A stretch of 64,000 bases of DNA from contig CP099425.1 of NCBI GenBank assembly GCA_024114885.1, positions 1,984,001-2,048,000 on the forward strand, written 5' to 3'. Both the position numbers and the translations under genes were made by a program. The notes below the pieces were generated by a model. That model did no database searches. It was not told where the DNA came from and worked only from the letters and a program-made list of their open reading frames with translations. Below, piece by piece: positions 42,782 through 53,118 of this stretch; within the stretch, counting starts at the first letter, position 1, and every line of letters starts with the position of its first letter. This stretch comes from Septoria linicola (Eukaryota > Ascomycota > Dothideomycetes > Mycosphaerellales > Mycosphaerellaceae).

Positions 42782-44498
42782 TGGTGTGCACGATTATTCA
42801 AAACAAGATCTGTTGTGAGAGGATGCAACAATAGACTGAAGGTGCGAGATCCAGGACTAAGTTATAGATGAGCGAAAGCGTATGATCTTTGCTGCAAGCA
42901 GTGGATCCAGTCTAACAGCCAGCCATTGTTACATCGAAGGGATGCTCCCCGCTCGTTGGTGTGGAAAGGTCTGAGAGCGAGATCCAGCATAGGCTACGAC
43001 CTTAAGTTCGGGCCTTGAGCTTCTGCGGTCAAGTCAGGATTGAAGCATTCTTGGCCAGGACTGACAAGCCTCATTCGCTGCTATCAGCACAGGGCATATA
43101 GAGCTTGCAAGGAAAGTCCTTCGGAATCAGATATGGCATTTCACGAAGAGCGACTTTCCTGGCAGGCGGGACGCTTGCTACGATAAGGCTGAGTGTTGCT
43201 GTACAACGTGCACTTCTTGGCTGATCAACGGCCGGCTTTCAGAGCGAACAGGAGGCGTTCTTGGTGACGTTGAACCGGGAGACAGAGCAAGGTGGAAGGG
43301 AGCGCTCCGCCGCGGAATCCTGGTACTCTGTCCGCATGCTATGGCCCCTGCTATGTGTCTTGCCCGGCGAATGAGAAGTGGACGAAGGCATTGTTCCTGA
43401 AAGCCTAACCACGGCCCTCGTGTTGACCATGTTAACGGCAACTTGCTGACGAGTTCTGCTCATCGCGATGGCTGCGTCGATGCGATGAAGTCGAGGCAGC
43501 CGAGTTCCCATCACAGCAGAACCCACATTCGTGCGACCGGTTCGCTGCAGCTCACATGCCACGAACAGAGATGCACAGATTGCTACAAGCAAGGGTGGCT
43601 CGTCCAAGGTAGCGTAGGAGATACATGATTGCATGCACGTTTCGCGTCTGTCATGCCAAACCGACCGAATCCAGGTGCGGATACAAGAAGGGATGCGCGT
43701 ACAACTGCAATATGGAAGGATACACTGGATAGCATGGTAACTAGTGCGGAGCAATATTATGCAGTCCATTAGACTGGTCTTGCTGCAGCATGCGATCGCG
43801 CCCATGGAATCCGAATGCCCAAGAGCCGGGTAGCTACAGCGCACAAACATCAGACATGTTATACGGCTTCCCGAAACCTCGTGCCGCGACTGCGGCAGGC
43901 CGCATGCATTGTGTATGTTGTGCTCGAAAGAGAGAAAGAGAGACAATGGTCAAGGCAACGCTTCCGAGAAGCATACTTGATATTCGCGGCAACGTGCATC
44001 ATCTGCATATGTGCTGCTTGAACAGGATGTGCAGGTGGTGGTTGCTCGCTACGCTTGTGCGAAGCATGTCTGCTGCAGCGGTATGCTGCATGAAGCTGAG
44101 AGCCTTGAGCATGTTGTGTCGACCTTGGCTCTCATGGGCTTGCATGGTGGAAGCGACCTGCAGCTTAGAAGAGAGCATCGTGCGTTGATGATATTTGCAT
44201 GGCTATCTATGTACGAGCAGGGCTGATTTCTGCTGTTGGCTAGGATACGCAGCGCCAACCTCACGATCCATCATTGCTCATCGCAACCAGCGGTAAGTTT
44301 GTGTGTGCTATTGGTGGCCGTATCACGGTATCGTAACTTGGTTTCTGGTAGTAGAGCACAAGTAAGGTAGCTGTAGGATCTCAACTTGCCATTCGACAAG
44401 CAGCTTACAAATCGTTCCAGCACACAGCTCTGACTTCGCCTGTCGGGCACTTTCAATGTGCCTAACAACTTTCTCACAACGTATTATAACTGCTAAAG
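42782..44498. other. Divergent intergenic region, 1.7 kb
   Basis: Between the starts of the GH20 gene (minus) and the SnoaL-like gene (plus). Open frames (for example 43239-43946 minus) lack motifs and are Cys/Arg/Ser-rich noise. No definite regulatory site identified. Confidence 0.45.
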
Positions 44499-45108
44499 AT
44501 GTCCTCACCACTTCCGACAGCTGCTGAGATCCTGCAGAGGGTACAATTCGCTCAACAATAAACCACTCTCCGTCTGACAGCAACACAGTTCTACGACGCC
44601 GAGACAATCTACATGGCCGCAGCACCAAAAGACCGCGACTTCGCCAATGGGATGGGCAAGCATCTCTGCAAAGACATGAAGCTCGTACAATCGCCCGATC
44701 TGCCATACGGGGGCACGTACGAAGGTCACGTGGGCTTCCAACAGTGGACAGAAGCCATGGCATCGTATTTCGACAGACTTGATGTGACAGATCCTCAGCT
44801 ATTTGAGCAGTCTGGGAGTGACACGATCATTGTGAAGTCATTTTTGAAGCTACGGGTTCGAAAGACTGGCGAGCTGTATGATTCTGCTTGAACATGTCTG
44901 CTGGTATGGACATTTGCTGAATGGAATCGTATAGTTGGGAAGCACCTCTGCTCCAAGTTGTGAAAGTAGATCGAGAAAGGGAGGTTATCACAGAGGTATG
45001 TGGGCCAACATGGCTGCCGGTTGGAAGCTTGTCTAATGCCATTGGTAGATTACTCCGTTCTATTGGGATGTCGGCGGGCTGAGCAAAGCGCTACGTGTAG
45101 AGAGATGA
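44499..45108 (+). CDS. SnoaL/NTF2-like small protein
   Basis: A 149-residue protein with the NTF2/SnoaL cone fold, encoded by four exons: 44499-44540, 44589-44875, 44935-44995 and 45049-45108. The spliced product begins MSSPLPTAAEILQRFYDAETIY, then contains KLVQSPDLPYGGTYEGHVGFQQW, SFLKLRVRKTGEL, EAPLLQVVKVDREREVITE and ITPFYWDVGGL. This is the common layout of fungal SnoaL-like proteins: an N-terminal helix, a P.GG.Y.G..GF..W motif and a C-terminal ITPFYWD strand. All splice sites are GT-AG and phases agree; the first acceptor was taken at 44588 because an alternative AG at 44580 breaks frame. Members can be enzymes or binding proteins, so the role is open. The 3' end lies only 52 bp from the facing gene. 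Confidence 0.85.
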
Positions 45109-45160
45109 CCGTTGTGCCTTGTTTTGGTGTGGCAGCGTCCTCTGGATATGTTGTACTTGT

Positions 45161-45856
45161 TCACCTCTTCGGCATCCAGACTCCACCACTCTCGAACCAG
45201 AATAAGCTCTTCCGCTTCACACAATCGAGCTTCTTCCTTCCACCACCATTCTTCTCTCTCACTCTGCCATCCACAACCTCAAACTTCCTCGTCATCGCAC
45301 CATTTTCCAAGTCGACATCATCCATGCCATCTACATCGACGACCTTCACTCTCAAGCTCTCCTTTTCTGCCCCATCGATCTCCCACAAACTCGCCCTCCT
45401 TCCCATGCCCATCTCCAGCGGCTCATCACTGCCCATCTCTGGATTCTCCACAGCCGTGCCCAAGACGCCGCGATACTGCTGTGTATAAGAGTCGTCAACG
45501 CCTTTTGTGGCATACGAGAATCTTCGCCTGTCCTTTTCGAGAAAGAGTGACTGACGACCCCAACTTTTCGCTGCTCGGCGTTCTTTTGCGCTTCTCCATT
45601 TCTTGATCAGGACGCTGGACAACGCAATTATGCTTGCCAGAGTGATGATTGAGCAGATTGCTATCGTTGCGATCAACGTCGTGCGAGATATTATGACTTG
45701 GTGGCTTGGAAGCTCGTCGTAGCAAGATGTCGTATCGGATCGAGGCACAATGTGGTGCCGTTGTGAGTCCGCAGCATGGCGTAGAACATCTGTGTTGCGA
45801 GAGCGAATAGCATGTTCGAGGTATATTAGGTCTGGTTCTTGGTGTCCTCCAGCCAT
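45161..45856 (-). CDS. Small single-pass membrane protein, unknown
   Basis: A 231-residue open frame from ATG 45856 without introns. It has a short hydrophilic N-terminus, one long hydrophobic helix at about residues 55-84 (ending IALSSVLIKKWR), then a basic, Glu/Asp/Arg-rich C-terminal region. The positive flank after the helix suggests the C-terminus faces the cytosol. No signal peptide or known domain was found. Length, one clear membrane segment and the tight convergent placement (52 bp from the SnoaL gene) support a real gene, but no function can be stated. Confidence 0.65.
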   Translation of the reverse strand: MAGGHQEPDLIYLEHAIRSRNTDVLRHAADSQRHHIVPRSDTTSCYDELPSHQVIISRTTLIATIAICSIITLASIIALSSVLIKKWRSAKERRAAKSWGRQSLFLEKDRRRFSYATKGVDDSYTQQYRGVLGTAVENPEMGSDEPLEMGMGRRASLWEIDGAEKESLRVKVVDVDGMDDVDLENGAMTRKFEVVDGRVREKNGGGRKKLDCVKRKSLFWFESGGVWMPKR

Positions 45857-46531
45857 GATGCGAAGATGTATATGTATTAAAGTTTAGAGAATATGGCGCC
45901 TGCGCCTGTCGTTGTATGCAGAGTATAGAAGTGAAGTGCCCACACTAGAAAGGAATACGAGATAGCATGAACCTACCAGAACCTCTTCGAAGCTCTACTG
46001 TTATATCGCATGTCGCGTTGGCGACGGACCTGCAGGACGCAAGCGTGCGGCGCCCGTGTTTCTTAATACAGCAACAGGACTCTACGATCTCGGCAGCACG
46101 ACAGCGCCACTGCACATGTGTGTGTTTGATCGACGCACTACAGGTTTTTGTTTCATGAGGCATTGGCAGAGCGAAGCGCGTGTTGGTCGAAGTGGAGCAA
46201 TTGGGGACTCTTTGGCGTATGGCGAAGCGCTTGACAGCTGAAGCTGGGCGCGTATGGAAGTGTATCTGCACTCTCCGGGCCAGCTTAGACGCGCTCACAC
46301 CAGATACCTTACACAGGTATGTTGACTCGGGAGACGTGCCTGGAGGCATTTCTGTGCTCCCGCTTGCATGTGCATATGGGTGTATGTTAGCAGAAACAAG
46401 ACCGCTGAACTTGAGCGTGCCAGCAAAGACAATGTCGCGGCGCGTTGTAGGGTATGGAAAGGCGTATATAGTGAACGTTGACCTGCACGACGGTCAGAGA
46501 TGTTCTTCATTCGATGAGTCAGAGGCAGGGC
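45857..46531. other. Intergenic, tandem minus-strand genes
   Basis: 675 bp with the promoter of the small membrane-protein gene and the 3' end of the RED-like gene. No gene seen. Confidence 0.4.
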
Positions 46532-48154
46532 TCATTTGTTGTCCTTAGCCTTTCGCCCCTCGATGACCCGGAATATGTCGGCAGCATTGTTGACATCACC
46601 CTTTCTCTTCTTGGGCTTGCGCTTCTTTTTGTCGCCGCGCTTGCCATCGTCTTCTTCCCAGCCGTCGTCGCCGCCAGCCTTGCCTCCCTTCCACTCGGCC
46701 AGCTTGACTTCCACGTCCATGCCATCTTCCTCGTCTTCGCCCCGACTGCCGCCAAATCCCATGTCCATGTCTTCCAAGTCACGATCTGATTGCGCAAGCA
46801 TCTTCGCTCGCTTCGCTTTGCGGGCCTCGCGTCCTTCTCTGGTCAAGGAGTCGGCCTCTTCGTCTTCGTCAGAGGCAGCCTTCTCGGCGCCGAGGTTCGC
46901 CGCCTTCTTCAACACATTCTCAATGCCCTTGAAGCGGTCCTGCTCTGCTTCATCTTCTGTCTGTCTTGCACTCTCCCCAAAGTAATTTCTCGCGGCCTTG
47001 ATGGGCTGGTCTCCAGCCGGTTTGGGTGGCGTTCCGTCTCGTGTATCCTTCTCGTCCCTCGCGTCGACCGGCGCAACTGTCGATGCCGTCGACCTTCTCG
47101 CTGGCTTCGCCTCGTCGCTGCTACTATCATCCTCGTCATCATCGTCGTCGTCGTCCACGTCTCCAAGTGGATTATACTCAGTCCCTGCTCCTGCGAATAT
47201 GTCATCGTCGCTCTCTTCGTCCACCTTAGTCTCCTTCTGCTCTGGTACAGCAACATCTGCTCCGAGCACAGGCTTACTAATGTCGGGCATGTCCACTGCA
47301 GCTTTGCTGTCAGTCGTAGCAGGCGCTGCTTTCTTCACCATCTTCTTAACGGTACCATCCTCCTGCACGATGGTGACCACTTCTCGCCCTTTGTGGTCAA
47401 GCTCCACTTTTGGCCTAGACTGCTCGCCAATCTTCTTCCAGCGCCCGTCTAGCTTGGGCGCATTCGCTGCCTTTGCCTCTGCAGCTGCCTTTCGCTGGGC
47501 TTTCAGCTCCGCCAGCAATTGGTCCCGAGTGCGCTTCTTTCCAGCTACCGGCTCTACAGCCTTGACACCTCTCTTCTTCGTCTGCTCTTTTTGCACGGGC
47601 CCGACCTCCCTCTCGCCCAACTTCTCCAACTCGTCATCAACGTCCACCGGCGGGGATCCATCTTCGCTTTTCTTGCCAGTCCCAAGCACGTCTTCACCTC
47701 GTCTTACCCTTTCCAGCAATTGTCTGTCCAAACCCTTCACTAGATGCGTACTCGACACATCGCCGCCCGTAATCTTGTCTCTCAGCGCTTCGAATGTCTC
47801 CCACGGAATCTGACCAAGCTTTGCCTGCTCCTCCAATGCCTTGATCCGCTCCTCTTTGTCATCTCCGTTGTCTTGAGCCTCCTGTCTCGCCTTGGCTCTG
47901 TCCACGTAACCCGCCCCGAACTTGCTCCCCTTCGGCGCGGACGACTTGTACTTCTTCGGTGGTCGCATCTTGGAATGCTGCTCTCGCACCTGGCGCGCGA
48001 AGTCATCACTGCTAGGAGCCTTTCCTGGTCTCGGCGTCATAGCCACGAAGGCACTCTTCTTCGTGCCTAGTGGAGCTGGCTTGGACGACGTTGCGCCATC
48101 ATCCTGACGGGCGGGCGTGCTGGCTACCAGTTTCCGGAAGGCGTCGTTGTTCAT
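46532..48154 (-). CDS. RED-like (IK) nuclear protein, spliceosome-associated
   Basis: A 540-residue single-exon frame from ATG 48154. The N-terminal part carries the RED family signature: TKKSAFVAMTPRPG at about 32-44, DFARQVREQHSKMRPPKKYKSS near 51-72, then KGSKFGAGYVDRAKARQEAQ. Human RED partners SMU1 in the B-complex spliceosome, so a splicing role is likely here. The middle has SSTHLVKGLDRQLLERVRR, and RWKKIGEQSRPKVELDHKGREVV near 245-270. The C-terminal half is highly charged and disordered with Asp/Glu runs and KKKRKPKKRKGDVNNAADIF, giving strong nuclear localisation signals. Family assignment is from the N-terminal motifs. The gene is divergent from the GH43 gene. Confidence 0.8.
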   Translation of the reverse strand: MNNDAFRKLVASTPARQDDGATSSKPAPLGTKKSAFVAMTPRPGKAPSSDDFARQVREQHSKMRPPKKYKSSAPKGSKFGAGYVDRAKARQEAQDNGDDKEERIKALEEQAKLGQIPWETFEALRDKITGGDVSSTHLVKGLDRQLLERVRRGEDVLGTGKKSEDGSPPVDVDDELEKLGEREVGPVQKEQTKKRGVKAVEPVAGKKRTRDQLLAELKAQRKAAAEAKAANAPKLDGRWKKIGEQSRPKVELDHKGREVVTIVQEDGTVKKMVKKAAPATTDSKAAVDMPDISKPVLGADVAVPEQKETKVDEESDDDIFAGAGTEYNPLGDVDDDDDDDEDDSSSDEAKPARRSTASTVAPVDARDEKDTRDGTPPKPAGDQPIKAARNYFGESARQTEDEAEQDRFKGIENVLKKAANLGAEKAASDEDEEADSLTREGREARKAKRAKMLAQSDRDLEDMDMGFGGSRGEDEEDGMDVEVKLAEWKGGKAGGDDGWEEDDGKRGDKKKRKPKKRKGDVNNAADIFRVIEGRKAKDNK

Positions 48155-48742
48155 CTTCGCGAGGTCGAGGTGGCAGAAGGAAGTGAAATTGCTTTTGGAA
48201 GCAGAAAATTGATGGTCTCTGCTTAGCTCATTCCTTCCTGGTCCGCTTGGGGCATTTTAAGCATCAGACGGTCTCCTGTGGTTGTTCGCTAGCAGAAAAG
48301 TGTCAGACTTCCAGTCGATCGGAAAGTTCGTCGGCTCCAGAGCGCTGGGCAGGCGCGAGTCATGTGTACAATGAGAATCGGAAGGCGCTCTCCACTGCTG
48401 CCGATGGCCATTGTCACCATCGCCATCGCCATCGCCATCCACTAGTAGACCACATTGTCGACATGTGAAGCGAAAAGCACCCGGCAAAACAGCGTCTTGA
48501 TCAAGACAGTTCTCTGAAATCTTCTCAGAGAACGTAGAAAGACATGTGGAATACTGATGGAAATCATGCTCAATCCTTGTTCCGTTCCCATTTGAGGATA
48601 CCCCATGAAGATCTGTGGAGGACGTGAGGAGACAATGCTCTCATCTCAGAGGGACGGGATGTGGCATTGAAGTATATAGTGGGACGTGAAAGCCTACTCG
48701 TCTTTCAGATATCAGAAATCGGTGGACCTCACGAACTCCACG
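48155..48742. promoter_or_regulatory. Divergent intergenic region RED-like / GH43
   Basis: 588 bp between outward-facing starts; contains a short hexanucleotide repeat listed next. A TATATAG-like string lies near 48674-48679, about 65 bp upstream of the GH43 start, and could be its TATA box. Confidence 0.4.
48415..48438. repeat. Hexanucleotide repeat (CGCCAT)
   Basis: CACCAT followed by three perfect CGCCAT units in the divergent promoter region. Minor tandem repeat. Confidence 0.7.
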
Positions 48743-49985
48743 ATGTCAATGACATGCGTGCTGACGCTCCTCGTGGGCCTCTTCAATCTAGCCACAGCCC
48801 AGTCGAACAGCTCAAACACTTACACAAATCCTATTGTACCCACGGTTGGAGCAGATCCATGGATGATTCGCCATGACAATTATTACTACATGACATATAC
48901 GACTAATAGCAACATCACCATTCTCAGGAGCTCGAGCCTGACAGGCTTCGCTGATGCAGAGGTCAAGCTAGCCTTCGACCCTCCCGTGAGTGAAGGGGTT
49001 ATCACCTACTAAGGATGACAGGGCACTAAGTTCGCGTAGCCCGGTCAAAACTACAGCACTGATCTCTGGGCTCCTGAGCTTCACAACATCAACGACAAGT
49101 GGTACATCATATTCGTAAGTTCAATGACTGCAAACTAGCCAGGGACTCTCGGAACATGACCTGGTTCGTACTCTAACACTTCCATAGACGGCCGATCCCA
49201 ACAATGACTCGCCACCACCCGAGATCGAATCACTATGCGATTGGAACTGCCCTGCTGTATACCATCGCATGTACGTTCTCGAATCCAGCGGTCCCGATCC
49301 GTGGACGTCCAATTACACACTGAAGGGCGAGCTGGACACCTTTGACCAGTTCGCCATCGATGGCACATACTTCCAGCACTCCAGCGGCCTGTACCACATC
49401 TACTCTTGCTGGTTCGACAAGTATCAGAGCTGGCCGGCCAACTTATGCATCACCAAGATGTCGAATCCGTGGACTGTGGAGACAAACGTGACCGAGCGCC
49501 AGACGATCTCTGTGCCCAGCAACCCGTGGGAGAAGACACCTTACGGCAGAATGGAGAACGTCCGGCTATCCTCAAATGAAGGCCCTCAACAGCTCACGAA
49601 CCCTAAGACTGGCCAGCAATTCGTCATATACTCTGCTGCCCGCTCGGACAACAGAAACTACTGCCTCGGCCAACTCGAATTTGTCGGTGACGATCCCATG
49701 AACGTGCAAGACTGGCGCAAGAACAACGATGGCTGTGTCTTCTACCAAAACGCCTTGGAAAAAGCATATGGAGTAGGACATGCGAGTTTCACCAAGAGTC
49801 CCGATGGGCAGGAAGATTGGATTGTCTATCACGGCATGGAGAATCCTTTCTCAGGTTGGTCAGCGCGGACGATCAGAGCGCAGAAGTTCGAGTGGAATCA
49901 GGATGGTAGTCCAAAATTTCCTCGGCCAGGCTATGGTCCGTATGAGGTGCCTAGTGGGCAGAATGTCAGCATGAAATTGTTCTGA
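48743..49985 (+). CDS. Secreted glycoside hydrolase family 43-like enzyme
   Basis: Predicted arabinan- or xylan-side-chain hydrolase acting outside the cell on plant-wall sugars. Three exons, 48743-48985, 49040-49114 and 49188-49985, joined by GTGAGT...GTAG and GTAAGT...ATAG introns in phase 0, give 371 residues. The ATG at 48743 is the first in frame and opens a signal peptide (MSMTCVLTLLVGLFNLATAQ). The five-bladed propeller motifs are NPIVPTVGADPWMIRHDNYYYMTYT with D38 as likely general base, then YSTDLWAPELHNINDKWYIIF, and RLSSNEGPQQL near residue 236 with the likely catalytic Glu. GHASFTKSPDGQEDWIVYHG and RTIRAQKFEW close the propeller as usual. Substrate cannot be settled from sequence alone. 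Confidence 0.9.
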
Positions 49986-52900
49986 GATGAATGAGAACGT
50001 GGAAGAGCATTATGCTTGTTTCTGCATTGCAGTTAGTATTCCAGACGATCTAGGGCAACTGACATGAACTCCATCAATTCTGCCGCGCAGGATGAGGGAT
50101 TCTCCTAGCAAGTAAAACAAGAACGAGAAACGAGTGCAAACTTGTGATCAAGACCACTTGCCACTGCAACGCCTTTTCATGCTACTGCACTGGCACATGT
50201 TAGCGTAGACGTGGGCAGTTTGGGGCAATAAGATGTATCATTCGATATCTCCGAATGTCAATGACGCTCGCACGTCCATTTTGCTTGCAGCTACTCGTCA
50301 CACACTCCCCGCACCGAGAAAGGCAGGCTGGGCGACAACCACACCTTCCGCTCTTGGATATATAGTAGGCCATCCCACTCGTGGGAGAGTTGTGAAGTCG
50401 GCAGCGGCGCGGGTCGGCAGATGAGCTGTCAATCGTGTCAACTGTCCGCGAGCAAAAGTAACAAGCATTTCCCTGGTACATTGTGCATAATATCGTCAAT
50501 TTCACTTCAGCCTCCATCGTCGCGTAGCCATATCTCGATCTCGTAGCGTCGAGTTCTCCGAGCATATCCACAGAGATCTTGCTAGCATCGCTTTATCCTA
50601 CTGCTTACGTTTCGGCGATTGTGATAAACAGCAGTCCACTCACCACGCTCCACGGGATGTGTCAAAAGGCCTGCAAGATTCCCTGCGACGAGCTCACAGA
50701 CCGCTCGTTTTCACCCTGCGTTTCTGCAGAGCGCAGACCCTTTCATCCCACTTCATGAGCCCGAGGAAATGGACGAGTCCACTATCAGCCAAATTGAAGG
50801 TCCACATTCAATGAGCAACTTGCTGGGCAAGCAATTGCCACTTCTGGCTTCTATTGCAGCTACCGAGACATGGAATGCAGATAGTCTTGTAGCGTGAATC
50901 CTTCACCGCTCCTGGCAACACGAGACGACGAAGCACTGATGGCCATGAGTGCGGTGCTCGTCAGGTACTTCCGAGACCTGTCATCCACAGACTGCCGGTC
51001 TCGGATCAAAGAGAGCCAGTTGACCAGGGTATATCTGCTCTGTTACTTGGCACGACCTCACTAGACATGGTCTCTCTGCTTGATCTGGTCGGCACCGGCG
51101 GTCTGTCCGCTGAGAATGGTGATCGGTCCCGCCGATTCTCGTGCCCTTTCTGCGCGACATTACTGATCGCTTTCGGGGATCTTTGGATCGCGTGTCCTGA
51201 AACGCTGGCAGTCAGGATCTGATAGATTGCCGCCGGCCGTTCTTGCCCCAGGCGAACCGATCTTCAGGCTCTGATCGAGAGGACTTCTTGATTAATGCTC
51301 GAGGATTTGAGGGGTCATGTGGCAGGCTTTTCATGCTCTCCGTCTTACTTCGTGTTTCCACTTAGAGGAAATCTCACAAAACGGCATCCCAGATTCGGTG
51401 TCACACTACTATAGACGGCAGGTCCGGCATCGTCAGAGCTTAGATTGTGATAAACAGAGTAAGACATCACTCCGCATGATCATCTGTCTTGGTGACGAGG
51501 CGCCTATGACAGCGGTGAAGCGGACTTGTGTCCGATCCTGCATCCCGGATGTTTGTGACAACAGATCATCATCAGAACAATGTTCAACTTGAGACGTAGT
51601 AGATGGCGACATCTTCGCGAGGAAGATAGGATGTGCTGGCAGTGGTTCCTCGCGTGGATGCGACGCAGACGAGAATGGCTCTCCAGGCGAGTTTCGCTTG
51701 GGTTCTGGCGAGAGGCTGATCGGCCGGACATCGTCGCCTATGTCAACGACAGTTGTCGCTGTCCACTGTTGTCTCGGTCTGAGTGAGACATCTGAAGCAC
51801 CGCTCGATATTGCGCAGACCCTGGGTTGTAGCTGATATGAACTAGAGAACGTGCCGAAGTAGAGAACGTGCAGCATCTATGCAGTGCAGAGCAGGTTCCC
51901 TTCCACAATCGCACCATTCGCCTCTAGTTAGTCGCTTGTCCCGTGAGACTACAGGCCTTCAGTTCTTCAGCGAGCCGACTGCGTCTAGCGAAGAAGTCTT
52001 TCGATAGCCTTGCAGGATAGCACTGCAAAAGTGGTCTCTGTTTACCACGCCACGTATACATTCGAGCCCAGCTGCGCCACGTCTTCTCGCGTATAAAGTC
52101 TGCACCAGTTCCAACATCGCCAACACGATCGAAGACGCAGCAAGAAGACGTGACGTTCAAACGAGGTTTACCATCGCACGCTGTCGGTTCCGGCCAGCAG
52201 AACTCTCAAAGAGCAGGACGGCAAGCGACCGCCAAACGGCTGGCCTGAACTCACAGTGATGAATTGAGCTCACGTTGCTGCCCGACGCTATGGGCGCTAT
52301 CAAACTCACGCAGCCTTCCTTCGCGCACTAAGAAACAGAGAAGAACCTCCTCACGGCAAGTTTTTGCAGCATTTCCTCCCTCGAGTAAACGCGAACTTTC
52401 CTATATCGCATGGCCTGCAAAGCCACCTATCATGATGCTTATTTATGTTGCTTTGCGAAAGCCCGACGCCGTTGCGCAGGCGCAAGAGCCTATAAGTTGC
52501 TCCGCGGTCGCCTATTTCCGCACACGCCAGTACGGTCTGGCGCTGTAACAGAATTCATTACGAGCGCAATCCAGACCTGATGATCCTGATATCATAAAGT
52601 GGGCTGTGAATGATTAGGAGAGAGTTAGGGGCATGTCGAGTGTAAGACTGATACCGAGGTGTCATGGAGATTAAAGACTGGTCAACAACAACGACACCAT
52701 CATTGTTCAGTGAGTGTTGGCTAGCCAATACTGTACATATCGTTCGTCCATATCTGTACAGATGCTATGTTGTGGCGAATTCCTCCTCTTGTGTAACACC
52801 AAATCCCCTCTACTCAGGTGCAATGGTAATCCCAAAAATCAGACACTGCCTCCCAGACACTTGGCGAAAAGCCTGGTATACGCATAACACAATGCTGCCA

Positions 52901-53118
52901 AAGAAAAACAATTATTGCCACCCTAAATGCCCATGAAATCGATCGGCCGTCATCTGATAATGCATCGCCGTCGTAAACGCCACGTTATGCCGGTAGTTGT
53001 GTTCACGCAGAGAGTGCTCGTTGAAAATGTCCGTGAGATCGCAATCCCGCTTCATGGACAATTGAGCCGCAGACAGCTTCAGTGATCACATAGCAGGAAT
53101 CACCTTCCCGCTGAACAT
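49986..53118. other. Gene-free stretch of about 3.1 kb
   Basis: Between facing 3' ends of the GH43 gene and the Zn2Cys6 gene. Open frames up to about 147 codons (51433-51876 minus) have no domain, signal or splice support. Composition is ordinary. I see no transposon ends, long repeats or tRNA. Confidence 0.5.

Noticed and set aside
43239..43946. 235-codon minus-strand frame
   Set aside because: Cys/Arg/Ser/His-rich with no conserved feature; lies in a divergent promoter region.
46998..47813. 271-codon Ser/Thr/Pro-rich plus-strand frame
   Set aside because: Reverse complement of the Lys/Glu/Asp-rich RED-like gene; composition fully explained by that.
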